In this document: one piece after another, positions 7,220 through 16,538 of the stretch
Layout of the letters: the number at the start of each line of letters is the position of its first letter
Numbering within the stretch: position 1 is the stretch's first letter
Assembly: GCF_001757355.1 (NCBI RefSeq)
Contig: NZ_MINO01000009.1
Coordinates: 1-64,000 of the forward strand
DNA: 64,000 nt
Origin: Sphingobium phenoxybenzoativorans
GTDB lineage: Bacteria > Pseudomonadota > Alphaproteobacteria > Sphingomonadales > Sphingomonadaceae
Direction: 5' to 3'
Made by a program: the position numbers and the translations under genes
The notes under the pieces: model-generated
What the model was told of the DNA's origin: nothing
Database searches by the model: none
Seen by the model: only the letters and a program-made list of their open reading frames with translations

Positions 7220-7858
7220 ATGATCGTCGCACTGCTCAACCAGAAGGGCGGCGTCGGGAAAACGACGCTCGCCCTGCACCTCGCCGGCGAATGGGCTCGC
7301 CGTGGACAGCGCGTGACGCTGATCGACGCCGACCCCCAGGGTTCGGCGCTCGACTGGTCGCAGCAGCGCAACCGAGAGGGGTTGGAGCGGCTGTTCGGTG
7401 TCGTCGGCCTGGCCCGCGACACGCTCCACCGCGAAGCGCCGGAGTTGGCCCGCGACGTTGACCATGTCGTCATCGACGGCCCGCCGCGCGTCGCTGGGCT
7501 GATGCGCTCGGCGCTGCTCGCGGCCGATCTCGTGATGATTCCGGTGCAGCCGTCGCCGCTCGATGGCTGGGCCTCCGCCGAAATGCTCTCGCTGCTCGGC
7601 GAGGCACGCATCTACCGCCCGCAACTCGCCGCCCGCTTCGTGCTGAACCGGTGCGCGGCTCGCACCGTGTTGGCGCGCGAGACCGCCGAAACGCTCGCGG
7701 ATCACGACCCGCCCTTGCTCTCGACCACGATCGGCCAGCGCATCGTCTTCGCCGATGTCGTGCAGACCGGCCGGCTCGCCGCCGAGCAGGACGAGGATTG
7801 CCCTGGCGCGCGCGAGATCGCCGCGCTCGCGGCGGAAGTCGCGAGGATCGGCGCATGA
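7220..7858 (+). CDS. parA: ParA partition ATPase
   Basis: A 212-residue Walker-type ATPase of the short ParA/MinD class. IVALLNQKGGVGKTTLALHLA (residues 2-22) is the deviant Walker A with its signature Lys, LIDADPQGSALDW the A' motif, and HVVIDGPPR the Walker B. GGGAG precedes the ATG by six bases. It has no N-terminal DNA-binding domain, as in type Ib systems, which pair with a small ribbon-helix-helix ParG-like partner; such a gene follows with a four-base overlap. It should partition the excised or replicating element. Confidence 0.92.
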   Translation: MIVALLNQKGGVGKTTLALHLAGEWARRGQRVTLIDADPQGSALDWSQQRNREGLERLFGVVGLARDTLHREAPELARDVDHVVIDGPPRVAGLMRSALLAADLVMIPVQPSPLDGWASAEMLSLLGEARIYRPQLAARFVLNRCAARTVLARETAETLADHDPPLLSTTIGQRIVFADVVQTGRLAAEQDEDCPGAREIAALAAEVARIGA

Positions 7859-8109
7859 GCGCGCGGTCCCCAAAACGCAGCTTCGCGGCGCGTCCGGCCG
7901 ATCCGGAGAGCTGGATCAAGGCGCCCGAGCGCCACACCCCGCGCGCACAAGCCGGCGAGGACTTCTCGGCGCGACTGACGATCGACGTGACTGCGGATAT
8001 GCGCGGCCGCATCAAGATCGCCGCCTTCCAGCGCGGGCAGACCGTCGCCGAAATGCTGCGCGCGCTGTTCGAGCGCCAATTCCCACCCCCGTCAGGAGAA
8101 GGATCATGA
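7855..8109 (+). CDS. ParG-like ribbon-helix-helix partition protein
   Basis: An 84-residue protein with a basic, flexible N-terminus and a C-terminal ribbon-helix-helix (FSARLTIDVTADMRGRIKIAAFQRGQTVAEMLRALFERQF). Its ATG overlaps the parA stop (ATGA), so the two are translationally coupled. In type Ib partition systems such a protein binds the centromere, stimulates ParA and represses the operon. Identification rests on size, fold pattern and position. Confidence 0.65.
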   Translation: MSARSPKRSFAARPADPESWIKAPERHTPRAQAGEDFSARLTIDVTADMRGRIKIAAFQRGQTVAEMLRALFERQFPPPSGEGS

Positions 8110-8627
8110 CCGGCCATGTCGCCGCGCCAATGCGCGTCGGCCGCGCTGCCGCCGAGCCGCCGCCAGAAGCTTTCACCCAGGTCGAACTTACTTGGGTCGA
8201 GAAGCGAACGGAGCACTGGATACGGTTCGGTCACGAGCTACGCGAACAGATCCTCGACCGGCGCCGACGCATCCTCTTCTTCCCTCCGGGAAGCATCTTT
8301 GCGCTGGTCCGATGGGCCGCGAATGAGCACGGGACCGTGCTCTCGCGCCTCGACATCCTGCGCGCTGTTGAGCCTGCTGCGCCATGCCAGACGATGCCGA
8401 CCGTCACGCCCGGAGCGGACATCCTCTTGCGCGTCGACGGCTGGCCGAAGGTGGAGCGCATGCTCCAGCTCATCGACGCCATTGAGGCGCGCGGCATCGA
8501 GCCGATCGAGGTCTCGCCGGACCATTGGCGCCACGTCCACAACCGAATGACCGTCGGCGAAACGCCACGCGCTTATGGTCTTCGGCAGCATCGCGCCTTT
8601 CTCCTGCGCCAGGAGATCGGCGCATGA
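8106..8627 (+). CDS. DUF2840 family protein
   Basis: A 173-residue protein of the DUF2840 family, found almost only between parA and traF in alphaproteobacterial ICEs. Recognisable blocks are TQVELTWVEKRTEHWIRFG, RRRILFFPPGSIFALVRWAANEHGT and the C-terminal RAYGLRQHRAFLLRQEIGA. It starts on an overlapping ATGA with the ParG-like gene and ends overlapping traF, so it is part of one operon. Its function is unknown. Confidence 0.88.
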   Translation: MTGHVAAPMRVGRAAAEPPPEAFTQVELTWVEKRTEHWIRFGHELREQILDRRRRILFFPPGSIFALVRWAANEHGTVLSRLDILRAVEPAAPCQTMPTVTPGADILLRVDGWPKVERMLQLIDAIEARGIEPIEVSPDHWRHVHNRMTVGETPRAYGLRQHRAFLLRQEIGA

Positions 8628-9169
8628 CGCGGCTCTCCTACGCCATCGCCACAACGGCGGCGGTGTCGCTTCTAGGCCTCGCCTCGATCGCCTCATTCGC
8701 GCCGCGCCTCATCTGGAACGCTTCAGCCAGCACGCCGGTCGGCTTCTACACGATCGGCGATGTGCGCGCCCTCGACGTGACCGATCTGGTGGCGGTCGAC
8801 GCGCCCGAGCCGCTCGCGACATTCCTGTCCGATGGCGACTACCTGCCACGCGGCGTGCCGCTCTTGAAGCGCGTCGCCGCGCTCCCGGGTCAACGGGTTT
8901 GCCGGACCGGGCTCGCCATCACGGTCGACGGCGTGCCGATCGGCGACGCCCTCGATCGCGATCGTCGCGGTCGCCCGCTCCCCGTTTGGCAGGGCTGCCG
9001 CTTGGTCGCAGCTGGCGAGTTGTTCCTGATGAACTGGCAGGTCCGCGACAGCCTCGACGGCCGCTACTTCGGCCCGCTTCCGGCCACCGCCGTGATCGGC
9101 CGGGCCACCCCTCTCTACACCGACGAGGACGGCGATGGCCGCTTCGTCTGGCGCGCGCCGACGCGGTGA
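8624..9169 (+). CDS. traF: TraF, S26-family conjugal signal peptidase
   Basis: A 181-residue S26 peptidase. An N-terminal membrane anchor (about residues 6-27) leads into NASASTPVGFYTIG, which holds the catalytic Ser, and LLKRVAALPGQRVC holds the catalytic Lys. WQVRDSLDGRYFGPLPATAVIGRA is the conserved C-terminal box. In RP4-type systems TraF matures the pilin TrbC, here encoded at 15914. It overlaps the DUF2840 gene by four bases. Confidence 0.9.
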   Translation: MTRLSYAIATTAAVSLLGLASIASFAPRLIWNASASTPVGFYTIGDVRALDVTDLVAVDAPEPLATFLSDGDYLPRGVPLLKRVAALPGQRVCRTGLAITVDGVPIGDALDRDRRGRPLPVWQGCRLVAAGELFLMNWQVRDSLDGRYFGPLPATAVIGRATPLYTDEDGDGRFVWRAPTR

Positions 9170-9215
9170 CGGCGAGCCCATGACCCTGTCCACCGCAACC
9201 TGAAGGAGACGACCA

Positions 9216-9563
9216 ATGCCCGTGATCGGTCAATTCATGCGCGAGAATGATGGCTTCATCGGCCATCTGACGACACTTTCCCTGCACCAGGACATCATCG
9301 TCGTCGCGGCCGAGCCGTCCGATGCCGAGAACGCGCCGGACTATCGCGTTCATGTGCTCGACACCATGAGCAACGAGACCGGCGCGGAGATCGGCGCAGG
9401 CTGGAAGCGCACCGGCGAGAAGGCCGGCGAATACGTCTCGCTGCAGCTTGACGATCCGACCTTCGAACATCCGATCCGCGCCAACCTGTTCCAGTCGGCC
9501 GACGACAAGTCCGCCTGGGCCCTACACTGGAACCGCCCGCCAAAGCGCGGCGAGCGGGACTGA
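9216..9563 (+). CDS. DUF736 family protein (second copy)
   Basis: A 115-residue DUF736 protein with the same block order as the copy at 3710: GQFMRENDGFIGHLTTLSL, AEIGAGWKRTGEKAGEYVSLQLDDP, ANLFQSADDKSAWALHWNRPP. GGAG lies ten bases before the ATG. This copy sits in the traF operon, three bases before the lytic transglycosylase gene, and is the position typical for the family. The two copies are clearly diverged, so they are not a recent duplication. Confidence 0.9.
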   Translation: MPVIGQFMRENDGFIGHLTTLSLHQDIIVVAAEPSDAENAPDYRVHVLDTMSNETGAEIGAGWKRTGEKAGEYVSLQLDDPTFEHPIRANLFQSADDKSAWALHWNRPPKRGERD

Positions 9564-9566
9564 ACG

Positions 9567-10328
9567 ATGCCCGCCACACGCATCAAACCTGTCGTCGGAG
9601 GGAGGATCGCCCTCCGACGTGCAGCTCTCCTTCTCCTTTCCGGCCTGGTCCTCGCCGGATCCGCCGCGAGCACTGCCTACGCCCAGCAGGCGCAGGTCGA
9701 GCATCCATCACGCAGCGATCCCTATGGCGCGTACATTGCAGAGGCGTCTCAGCGGTTTGGCGTTCCAGAAACGTGGATACGTGCCGTCATGCGCGTCGAG
9801 AGCGCGGGCGATGTGCGCGCGATCTCGTCGGCCGGCGCAATGAGCCTGATGCAAATCATGCCCGCCACGTGGGAGGAGTTGCGCGTCCGGCATCGGCTCG
9901 GCGGCAACCCCTACGACCCCCGGGACAACATTCTGGCGGGTGCTGCATATCTGCGCGAGATGCACGACCGTTACGGATCGCCGGGGTTTTTGGCGGCCTA
10001 CAACGCGGGTCCGGGCCGCTACGAAGAGTATCTCGCCGGCCGCCCATTGCCGGCCGAAACGCGCGCCTATGTCGCGACGCTCGCCCCCATCGTCGGGGGC
10101 GGTGAACTGACCGGTCCTGTCATGGTGGCGGCCGCCGATCCACTGACCTGGACGAGAGCGCCGCTCTTCGTCGTACAGTCGGCCGGCAGAGAGTCTGCCG
10201 TGCCGTTACAGTCTGACGGCAAGCCGGACACCGCCACGGCGGCGGAACCGGTGCGCGATCAGGGCCCCGTCGCTGCGCCCACCGATGGCCTTTTCGTTGC
10301 GCGCAGCGTTTCCGGGGGACCGCGATGA
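9567..10328 (+). CDS. conjugation-associated lytic transglycosylase
   Basis: A 253-residue protein with an N-terminal signal peptide (about residues 1-40, ending ASTAYAQQ). The SLT domain at 50-160 has the catalytic Glu in MRVESAGDVRAISSAGAMSLMQIMP and the typical YNAGPGRYEEYLAG. It should cleave peptidoglycan locally so that the Trb type IV channel can cross the wall. The Pro/Ala-rich C-terminal tail has no recognised domain. It lies between DUF736 and the relaxase. Confidence 0.9.
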   Translation: MPATRIKPVVGGRIALRRAALLLLSGLVLAGSAASTAYAQQAQVEHPSRSDPYGAYIAEASQRFGVPETWIRAVMRVESAGDVRAISSAGAMSLMQIMPATWEELRVRHRLGGNPYDPRDNILAGAAYLREMHDRYGSPGFLAAYNAGPGRYEEYLAGRPLPAETRAYVATLAPIVGGGELTGPVMVAAADPLTWTRAPLFVVQSAGRESAVPLQSDGKPDTATAAEPVRDQGPVAAPTDGLFVARSVSGGPR

Positions 10329-10431
10329 CCGCGTTCGCACCCGTTCGTACCGTGGCGTGCCTTGGCGGAAGATGGGCAGTCTGCGGAGGGGGAGCAGTCA
10401 GCACAACCGAAAGATGGCGAGATAAAAGCCG

Positions 10432-10572
10432 GCGATGTGCGGCTTGGTGCGGTCGTGTGTTTTCAGGGGCTTATGGCGCATTTGCGCGAGGTGCACCTTG
10501 CCGGCGCAGCCTGCGCATTCGCCATTTTTCCAAGTGTTTCCTTCGCTTTGCGCGATGTGCGGAGCTTTGGCG
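10432..10572. other. candidate origin of transfer (oriT) upstream of the relaxase
   Basis: A 140-bp stretch rich in repeats just before the relaxase start: GCGATGTGCGG occurs as a direct repeat at 10432-10442 and 10552-10562, and GCGCA-TT-TGCGC and GCGCA-GCC-TGCGC are close inverted repeats around 10477-10516. Frames through it lack clear protein character. Position and structure fit an oriT, but no nic site can be assigned by eye. Confidence 0.45.
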
Positions 10573-12312
10573 ATGAGCGGCGAGGACGATTTCCGCATCC
10601 GGCCTGGCCGCATCCGCTCGACCCGCGCGCAACAGGCACGGCCCTTCATCGCTCAGGCACTTGCGGCCGCACAGCGGGCTGGCGGCCGCGTCTCGCGATC
10701 CGGCCAGATCACCAAGAGCAATCGCTCGCGGTTCGGTCGCGGGCAGCGCGCGACAGTGCAGGCCAACCGGCTCCTGACCAGCCGGTCGCGCAACGTGGTT
10801 TTCAAGACGCGCGTCGTGCGGCACACCGCCAAGGCCGCGCCGCTTAGCGCCCACCTCAGCTACCTCAGGCGCGAGGGTGTTACCCGGGACGGGGAGAAGG
10901 CCCAGCTGTTCGGTCCCGAGACCGGAGACGCCGATCCCAAGGCCTTCGCTGAGCGAACCCAGGACGACCGCCATCATTTCCGCTTCATCGTCTCACCGGA
11001 GGACGCAACGGAGATGTCCGACCTCAGGACATACGCCCGCGACCTGATGGGGCAGATGGAAAAGGACCTCGGCACCAAGCTCGACTGGGTCGGCGTCGAT
11101 CATTGGAACACCGACAATCCCCATGTCCACATCATCCTGCGGGGACGTACCGACGACAGCCAGGACCTCGTAATCTCCCGCGACTACATCAAGGAGGGCA
11201 TGCGCGCCCGCGCGCAGGACCTCGTCACCCAGGAACTGGGGCCCCGCACCGAGCAGGAGATCCGTCGTAACCTCGGACGTCAGGTCGAGGCGGAACGCTG
11301 GACCGATCTCGATCGGCAGATCTCCCGCGACAGCTATCGCAGCGGCATCGTCGACCTCGCGCCACGTCCCGATCAGAAGCCTGACGAGTTCCACGCGTTG
11401 AAGGTCGGCAGGCTGCGCAAGCTGGAGACGCTTGGTCTCGCCGATCAGGTCGGTCCCGGTCAATGGGTTGTGTCGGAGACTGCGGAGAAGACTCTACGCG
11501 CCCTCGGTGAACGCGGCGACATCATCAAGCGCATCCATCGTGGCCTGACCGAGCGCGGCATCGAGCGTGGCGCCGCGAGCTATGTGCTCGCGGGCGAAAG
11601 CATCGATGACCCTGTCATCGGGCGTCTGGTCGATCGCGGTCTCGACGACGAACTGAAGGGCACGGCCTACGCCGTCGTCGACGGCACCGACGGGCGAACC
11701 CATCATATTAAGCTCCCCGATCTCGACGCGGCTGCCGACAGCGCGCCGGGTTCGATCGTCGAGCTGCGCAAGTTCGACGACGTGCAGGGCCGCCGCCGTG
11801 TCGCACTCGCTGTTCGATCCGATCTCGATATCGAACAGCAGGTCCATGCGACCGGCGCCACCTGGCTCGACCGGCAGGCTATCGCCCGCGAACCGGTGGC
11901 TCTCGGTGGAGGCGGCTTTGGCGCGGAGGTGCGGCAGGCAATGGACCGACGCGCCGAGCATCTTATCCACCAAGGGCTCGCCGAGCGTCAGACCCGCGGC
12001 GTCAGCTTCTCGCCGGGGCTGATCGAAACTTTGCGCCAGCGCGAGGTCGAAGCGCTCGGGGAGAAGCTCGCGGCCGAGACCGGCCGGCCATTCTCGAAGG
12101 CCGGAACGGGCGAGTATGTGGCGGGCACCTATCGCCAGCGCTTCGCGCTCGCCTCCGGCCGCTTCGCCATGATCGACGACGGGCTCGGCTTCCAGCTCGT
12201 GCCCTGGTCGCCGTCCCTCGAACGTCAACTCGGCCAGCACGTCTCCGGGGTCTCGCGCGGGGGCGGCGGCGTCGACTGGAGCTTCGGCCGCAATCGCGGC
12301 CTCGGCATGTAG
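10573..12312 (+). CDS. relaxase/mobilisation nuclease (HUH, DUF3363)
   Basis: A 579-residue relaxase that should nick oriT and pilot the DNA strand. The HUH histidines are in VDHWNTDNPHVHIILRGR (His177, His184, His186), preceded by HHFRFIVSPEDATEM. The C-terminal half is the DUF3363 region usual for VirD2/TraI-like relaxases of this ICE family. The ATG at 10573 follows GGAG by nine bases and gives the expected basic N-terminus. It is transcribed with traG, 25 bases downstream. Confidence 0.92.
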   Translation: MSGEDDFRIRPGRIRSTRAQQARPFIAQALAAAQRAGGRVSRSGQITKSNRSRFGRGQRATVQANRLLTSRSRNVVFKTRVVRHTAKAAPLSAHLSYLRREGVTRDGEKAQLFGPETGDADPKAFAERTQDDRHHFRFIVSPEDATEMSDLRTYARDLMGQMEKDLGTKLDWVGVDHWNTDNPHVHIILRGRTDDSQDLVISRDYIKEGMRARAQDLVTQELGPRTEQEIRRNLGRQVEAERWTDLDRQISRDSYRSGIVDLAPRPDQKPDEFHALKVGRLRKLETLGLADQVGPGQWVVSETAEKTLRALGERGDIIKRIHRGLTERGIERGAASYVLAGESIDDPVIGRLVDRGLDDELKGTAYAVVDGTDGRTHHIKLPDLDAAADSAPGSIVELRKFDDVQGRRRVALAVRSDLDIEQQVHATGATWLDRQAIAREPVALGGGGFGAEVRQAMDRRAEHLIHQGLAERQTRGVSFSPGLIETLRQREVEALGEKLAAETGRPFSKAGTGEYVAGTYRQRFALASGRFAMIDDGLGFQLVPWSPSLERQLGQHVSGVSRGGGGVDWSFGRNRGLGM

Positions 12313-12337
12313 CCCCACCAAGAAAGGAGTACCTGCC

Positions 12338-14323
12338 ATGTCGGCGACGAAAATCCTCTGGGGGCAGATCCTCACCGTTTTCCTGATCGTGTTGATGACG
12401 ACCTGGGGCGCCACGCAATGGACAGCCTACCGTCTCGGCTTCCAGCCCCAGCTCGGTCAGCCTTGGTTCGAACTGGCCGGATGGCCGATCTATTATCCCC
12501 CGGCCTTCTTCTGGTGGTGGTATTTCTACGACGCCTATGCGCCGCCGATCTTTGTCGAGGGCGCCTATATCGCCGCGTCGGGTGGCTTCATCTCCATCGC
12601 CGTCGCGATCGGCATGTCGGTATGGCGGGCGCGTGAAGCCAAGAACGTCGAGACCTATGGCTCGGCCCGCTGGGCACGACCGGAAGAGGTGAAGGCGGCA
12701 GGACTGCTCGGCCCCGACGGAGTCGTACTCGGCAGGCATGAGCGCGAGTATCTCCGCCATGACGGTCCGGAGCATGTGCTGTGCTTCGCGCCGACCCGTT
12801 CCGGCAAGGGCGTTGGCCTGGTGGTGCCTTCGCTCTTGACGTGGCCGGGGTCGGCGATCGTCCACGACATCAAGGGCGAGAACTGGACGCTCACCGCCGG
12901 CTATCGCGCACGGCATGGCCGCGTGCTGCTCTTCGATCCGACGAACGCGAAGTCGGCGGCCTACAACCCGCTGCTCGAAGTGCGCCGCGGCGAATGGGAA
13001 GTCCGCGACGTGCAGAACATCGCCGACATTCTCGTCGACCCGGAAGGCTCGCTCGAAAAGCGAAACCACTGGGAGAAGACATCGCACGCGCTTCTGGTCG
13101 GCGCGATCCTGCATGTCCTGTACGCAGAGGCCGACAAGACATTGGCCGGCGTCGCCGCCTTTCTCTCCGATCCGAAGCGCCCGATCGAGTCGACCCTCGC
13201 GGCGATGATGAAGACCGCCCATCTCGGCGAGGCCGGTCCACATCCGGTGATCGCCAGCGCCGCCCGCGAACTGCTCAACAAGTCCGATAACGAGCGCTCC
13301 GGGGTGCTGTCGACAGCGATGTCGTTCCTCGGCCTGTATCGCGATCCCGTCGTGGCCGAGGTCACCCGTCGCTGCGACTGGCGTATCGCCGACATGGTTG
13401 GAGGCAAGTATCCGACCACGCTCTACCTCGTGGTGCCGCCATCGGACATCAACCGGACCAAGCCGCTGATCCGCCTGATCCTCAATCAGGTCGGCCGTCG
13501 CCTCACCGAGGACCTGCAGGCGAAGAGCAATCGACACCGGCTGCTGCTCATGCTCGACGAATTTCCCGCCCTTGGGCGCCTGGACTTTTTCGAGAGCGCG
13601 CTCGCCTTCATGGCAGGCTACGGTCTGAAGGCGTTCCTCATCGCGCAATCGCTGAACCAAATCGAGAAAGCTTACGGTCCGAACAACTCGATCCTCGATA
13701 ACTGCCATGTGCGCGTCAGCTTCGCCACCAACGACGAGCGAACTGCGAAGCGCGTTTCGGATGCGCTTGGCACCGCGACCGAAATGAAGGCCATGAAGAA
13801 CTATGCCGGCCACCGGCTATCGCCCTGGCTCGGCCACCTGATGGTGTCGCGCTCGGAGACTGCACGGCAATTGCTCACGCCGGGCGAGATCATGCAGCTC
13901 CCGCCGTCAGACGAGATCGTCATGGTCGCCGGCATCCCGCCTATCCGCGCAAAGAAGGCACGCTATTACGAGGATCGTCGGCTTCAGGAGCGCATCCTTA
14001 CGCCCCCCGCACTCACGAAGCCCGCAAGCGCTCGAGCCGACGATTGGAGCGCGCTCGCCATACCGGAACCTCCCGTACTGAGTGCGCCAGCTCCGGCAGA
14101 TAACCTAGCCGACGACGACCCGACGGACTCCGAGCAGCGGCATCAGCCTGAACTGAGCCGCATCAAAACAGTCGAACGCAAGGCGATCGTCGACAACGAA
14201 TTCGAGATCGATCCTCGCGACGACGTCGATGAGGATGCTGCGCGCCTCAGCCGCATGACGCAGACCATGCGCCAAGTCGCTCGGCAGGCATCGCTCGATC
14301 CTGGCGATGGCATCGAGCTATAG
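12338..14323 (+). CDS. traG: TraG/VirD4 type IV coupling protein
   Basis: A 661-residue coupling ATPase linking the relaxosome to the type IV secretion channel. Two N-terminal membrane segments (about residues 8-30 and 75-95) precede the Walker A APTRSGKGVGLVVPSL (about 151-166) and Walker B LLLMLDEFPALGRLDFFE (about 402-419). The acidic C-terminal ~90 residues are variable, as in the family. AAGGAG precedes the ATG. The length is normal for TraG. Confidence 0.95.
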   Translation: MSATKILWGQILTVFLIVLMTTWGATQWTAYRLGFQPQLGQPWFELAGWPIYYPPAFFWWWYFYDAYAPPIFVEGAYIAASGGFISIAVAIGMSVWRAREAKNVETYGSARWARPEEVKAAGLLGPDGVVLGRHEREYLRHDGPEHVLCFAPTRSGKGVGLVVPSLLTWPGSAIVHDIKGENWTLTAGYRARHGRVLLFDPTNAKSAAYNPLLEVRRGEWEVRDVQNIADILVDPEGSLEKRNHWEKTSHALLVGAILHVLYAEADKTLAGVAAFLSDPKRPIESTLAAMMKTAHLGEAGPHPVIASAARELLNKSDNERSGVLSTAMSFLGLYRDPVVAEVTRRCDWRIADMVGGKYPTTLYLVVPPSDINRTKPLIRLILNQVGRRLTEDLQAKSNRHRLLLMLDEFPALGRLDFFESALAFMAGYGLKAFLIAQSLNQIEKAYGPNNSILDNCHVRVSFATNDERTAKRVSDALGTATEMKAMKNYAGHRLSPWLGHLMVSRSETARQLLTPGEIMQLPPSDEIVMVAGIPPIRAKKARYYEDRRLQERILTPPALTKPASARADDWSALAIPEPPVLSAPAPADNLADDDPTDSEQRHQPELSRIKTVERKAIVDNEFEIDPRDDVDEDAARLSRMTQTMRQVARQASLDPGDGIEL

Positions 14324-14332
14324 GAGGCGGGG

Positions 14333-14764
14333 GTGACCAAACCTTTGAAGAAGCAGCGGCTGTCGGTCTATCTCGACCCGGACGTCATGAAGGCGCTCGC
14401 AGCCCATGCTGCCCGGCGCGATCTGTCCCTGTCACTGGTAGCCGAGGCCGGTATCGCTTCATTCCTCTCGCCGGACGCTGCCGAGCGTCAGGAGGCCGCG
14501 ACGACGAAGCGGCTTGACCAGCTCGACCGACGCATGGCGCGCATGGAGCGCGATCTGGGAATATCGGTCGAGACGCTCGCCGTGTTCATCCGCTTCTGGC
14601 TGACCTCCAACCCGCCGTTGCCGGAGCCGGCGCAAGTTGCGGCTCGCGCCAAAGCGTCGGAGCGCTACGAAGCCTTCGTGACCGCGCTCGGCAGACGACT
14701 CGCGCAAGGTCCGAAGCTCAGGCAGGAAATCGCGGAAGACATCCCCGCGCGCGACGCGGAATAA
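14333..14764 (+). CDS. CopG-family ribbon-helix-helix protein
   Basis: A 143-residue protein starting with GTG at 14333 after a GGAGG-like site. Residues 8-45 (QRLSVYLDPDVMKALAAHAARRDLSLSLVAEAGI) form a ribbon-helix-helix, and the rest is helical with a coiled-coil-like stretch (TTKRLDQLDRRMARMERDLG). A gene of this kind between traG and trbB is standard in such ICEs and probably regulates the trb operon. This is inferred from position. Confidence 0.85.
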   Translation: MTKPLKKQRLSVYLDPDVMKALAAHAARRDLSLSLVAEAGIASFLSPDAAERQEAATTKRLDQLDRRMARMERDLGISVETLAVFIRFWLTSNPPLPEPAQVAARAKASERYEAFVTALGRRLAQGPKLRQEIAEDIPARDAE

Positions 14765-14933
14765 TCACTGGTTGACGTATCACAAGTATTCGACCGTTCC
14801 GCCGTTTCCCTGTCTTTGTACGCCACAGTACGACGGCCACATGATGGTTGTTGTCACGCCATGATTTCTGCCTCTTCTACTCATCCCCGATCCAGGGCCG
14901 CCCGCGGCGGTCCCGCAAAAGAACGGGGACAGC

Positions 14934-15914
14934 GTGACGGCAGCTCACCAGAAATCGGAGGCGATCCTTCGCGGGGCTCGGATGCTGCGCACTGCGCTCG
15001 GCCCGGCGATCGCCACGTTTCTGGAAGACCCCGCAATCGTCGAGGTGATGCTCAACCCCGACGGGCGGCTCTGGGTCGACCGGTTGTCGGAAGGTCTCTC
15101 CGACACCGGTGAACGGCTATCTCCAGCCGACGGCGAACGCATAGTTCGACTTGTCGCACATCACGTCGGGGCCGAGGTTCATGCCGGGGCGCCCCGCGTC
15201 TCCGCCGAACTGCCTGAAACAGAGGAGCGGTTTGAGGGCCTTCTGCCGCCGGTGGTGTCCGCGCCGGCTTTCGCGATCCGGAAGCCAGCCGTCGCCGTGT
15301 TCACGCTCGATGACTATGTCGCGGCTGGCATCATGCTGTCCGACCAAGCCGAAACACTGCGTCAGGCCGTTCTTCATAGGCGGAACATTCTCGTCGCCGG
15401 CGGCACCTCCACCGGTAAGACCACGCTCACGAACGCCCTGTTAGCGGAGGTATCGAAGACATCCGATCGCGTCGTGTTGATCGAGGACACCCGTGAACTG
15501 CAATGCGCCGCGCCAAACCTGGTCGCAATGCGCACGAAGGACGGCGTCGCTTCTCTCTCCGATCTTGTCCGTTCCTCGTTGCGTCTTCGTCCCGACCGCA
15601 TCCCGATCGGCGAAGTGCGCGGTGCAGAGGCGCTCGATCTGCTGAAGGCCTGGGGCACCGGCCATCCCGGCGGCGTCGGCACGATCCACGCCGGCACCGC
15701 CATCGGCGCTCTTCGCCGGATGGAGCAACTCATCCAGGAAGCCGTCGTCACGGTTCCGCGCGCGCTGATCGCCGAGACCATTGATCTGGTTGCGGTGCTC
15801 TCCGGCCGCGGCTCCTCGCGCCGCCTTGCCGAGCTTGCCCGCGTCGAAGGCCTGGGCCCCGACGGCGACTACTGCGTCACTCCAACAATTCCGTCCATCT
15901 CAGGAGACAGGTAA
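14934..15914 (+). CDS. trbB: TrbB conjugation ATPase
   Basis: A 326-residue VirB11-like hexameric ATPase. Walker A is [15 protein letters not shown] (about residues 156-170), followed by [12 protein letters not shown] (Asp box), [23 protein letters not shown] (Walker B region) and [14 protein letters not shown] (His box). It starts at GTG 14934, and its stop overlaps the trbC start. It works at the inner membrane to power pilus assembly. Confidence 0.95.
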   Translation: MTAAHQKSEAILRGARMLRTALGPAIATFLEDPAIVEVMLNPDGRLWVDRLSEGLSDTGERLSPADGERIVRLVAHHVGAEVHAGAPRVSAELPETEERFEGLLPPVVSAPAFAIRKPAVAVFTLDDYVAAGIMLSDQAETLRQAVLHRRNILVAGGTSTGKTTLTNALLAEVSKTSDRVVLIEDTRELQCAAPNLVAMRTKDGVASLSDLVRSSLRLRPDRIPIGEVRGAEALDLLKAWGTGHPGGVGTIHAGTAIGALRRMEQLIQEAVVTVPRALIAETIDLVAVLSGRGSSRRLAELARVEGLGPDGDYCVTPTIPSISGDR

Positions 15915-16246
15915 TGATCAAGCATGCCCTGCGCATCCGCCGTCACATCGCCACGGCGGCTTCCGTCACTTTCATTTCCATAGCCCTCGCACCTGCCGCT
16001 CATGCGTCCGGTTCGTCGATGCCATGGGAAGCTCCTCTGCAGTCGATCCTCGAATCGATCGAGGGCCCGGTCGCAAAGATCATCGCGGTGATGATCATCA
16101 TCATCACCGGCCTGACTCTCGCCTTCGGCGACACGTCGGGCGGAGCGCGCCGCCTGATCCAGATCGTGTTCGGCCTGTCGATCGCCTTCGCCGCGTCGAG
16201 CTTCTTCCTCTCGTTCTTCTCGTTCGGCGGCGGGGCGCTTGTCTGA
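15914..16246 (+). CDS. trbC: TrbC prepilin
   Basis: A 110-residue VirB2-type pilin precursor with a long signal peptide (to about residue 32, ending APAAHA), then two hydrophobic helices (about 55-75 and 80-103). It is the likely substrate of TraF. Both ends overlap neighbours (TAATG with trbB, TGATG with trbD), showing tight operon packing. Confidence 0.92.
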   Translation: MIKHALRIRRHIATAASVTFISIALAPAAHASGSSMPWEAPLQSILESIEGPVAKIIAVMIIIITGLTLAFGDTSGGARRLIQIVFGLSIAFAASSFFLSFFSFGGGALV

Positions 16247-16527
16247 TGGCCGTTGGAGCGGATCATAGCGCGGACGTACCGGGCTTTTCCGTGCCGGTTC
16301 ATCGTGCGCTGACCGAGCACATCCTGCTCGGCGGTGCGCCGCGCTCGCTCGCGATCCTCAATGGCACCCTGGCCGCCGCGCTTGGCTTGGGCCTTCGCCT
16401 TTGGCTGGTCGGGCTGGCGCTATGGGCGGTCGGCCACTTCGCCGCCGTCTGGGCGGCCAAACGTGATCCGCAATTTGTCGACGTCGTGCGCAAGCATCTG
16501 CGCATCCCCGGCCACTTGGCAACGTGA
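16246..16527 (+). CDS. trbD: TrbD, inner-membrane type IV component
   Basis: A 93-residue VirB3-like protein: GFSVPVHRALTEHILLGGAPRSLAILNGTLAAALGL is the family start, with one or two membrane segments to about residue 70, and FVDVVRKHLRIPGHL at the end. Start and stop overlap or abut trbC and trbE. Confidence 0.92.
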   Translation: MAVGADHSADVPGFSVPVHRALTEHILLGGAPRSLAILNGTLAAALGLGLRLWLVGLALWAVGHFAAVWAAKRDPQFVDVVRKHLRIPGHLAT

Positions 16528-16538
16528 GGAGCCGGGCA

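Noticed and set aside
10325..10576. 83-residue frame overlapping the lytic transglycosylase stop
   Set aside because: The start overlap is tempting, but the product is Arg/Cys-rich and runs through the repeat-rich oriT candidate; it looks non-coding.
12002..13813. 603-residue open frame on the minus strand
   Set aside because: It lies opposite the relaxase end and traG, whose motifs are unambiguous; the minus-strand product is Arg/His-rich with no domains, a shadow of high-GC coding sequence.
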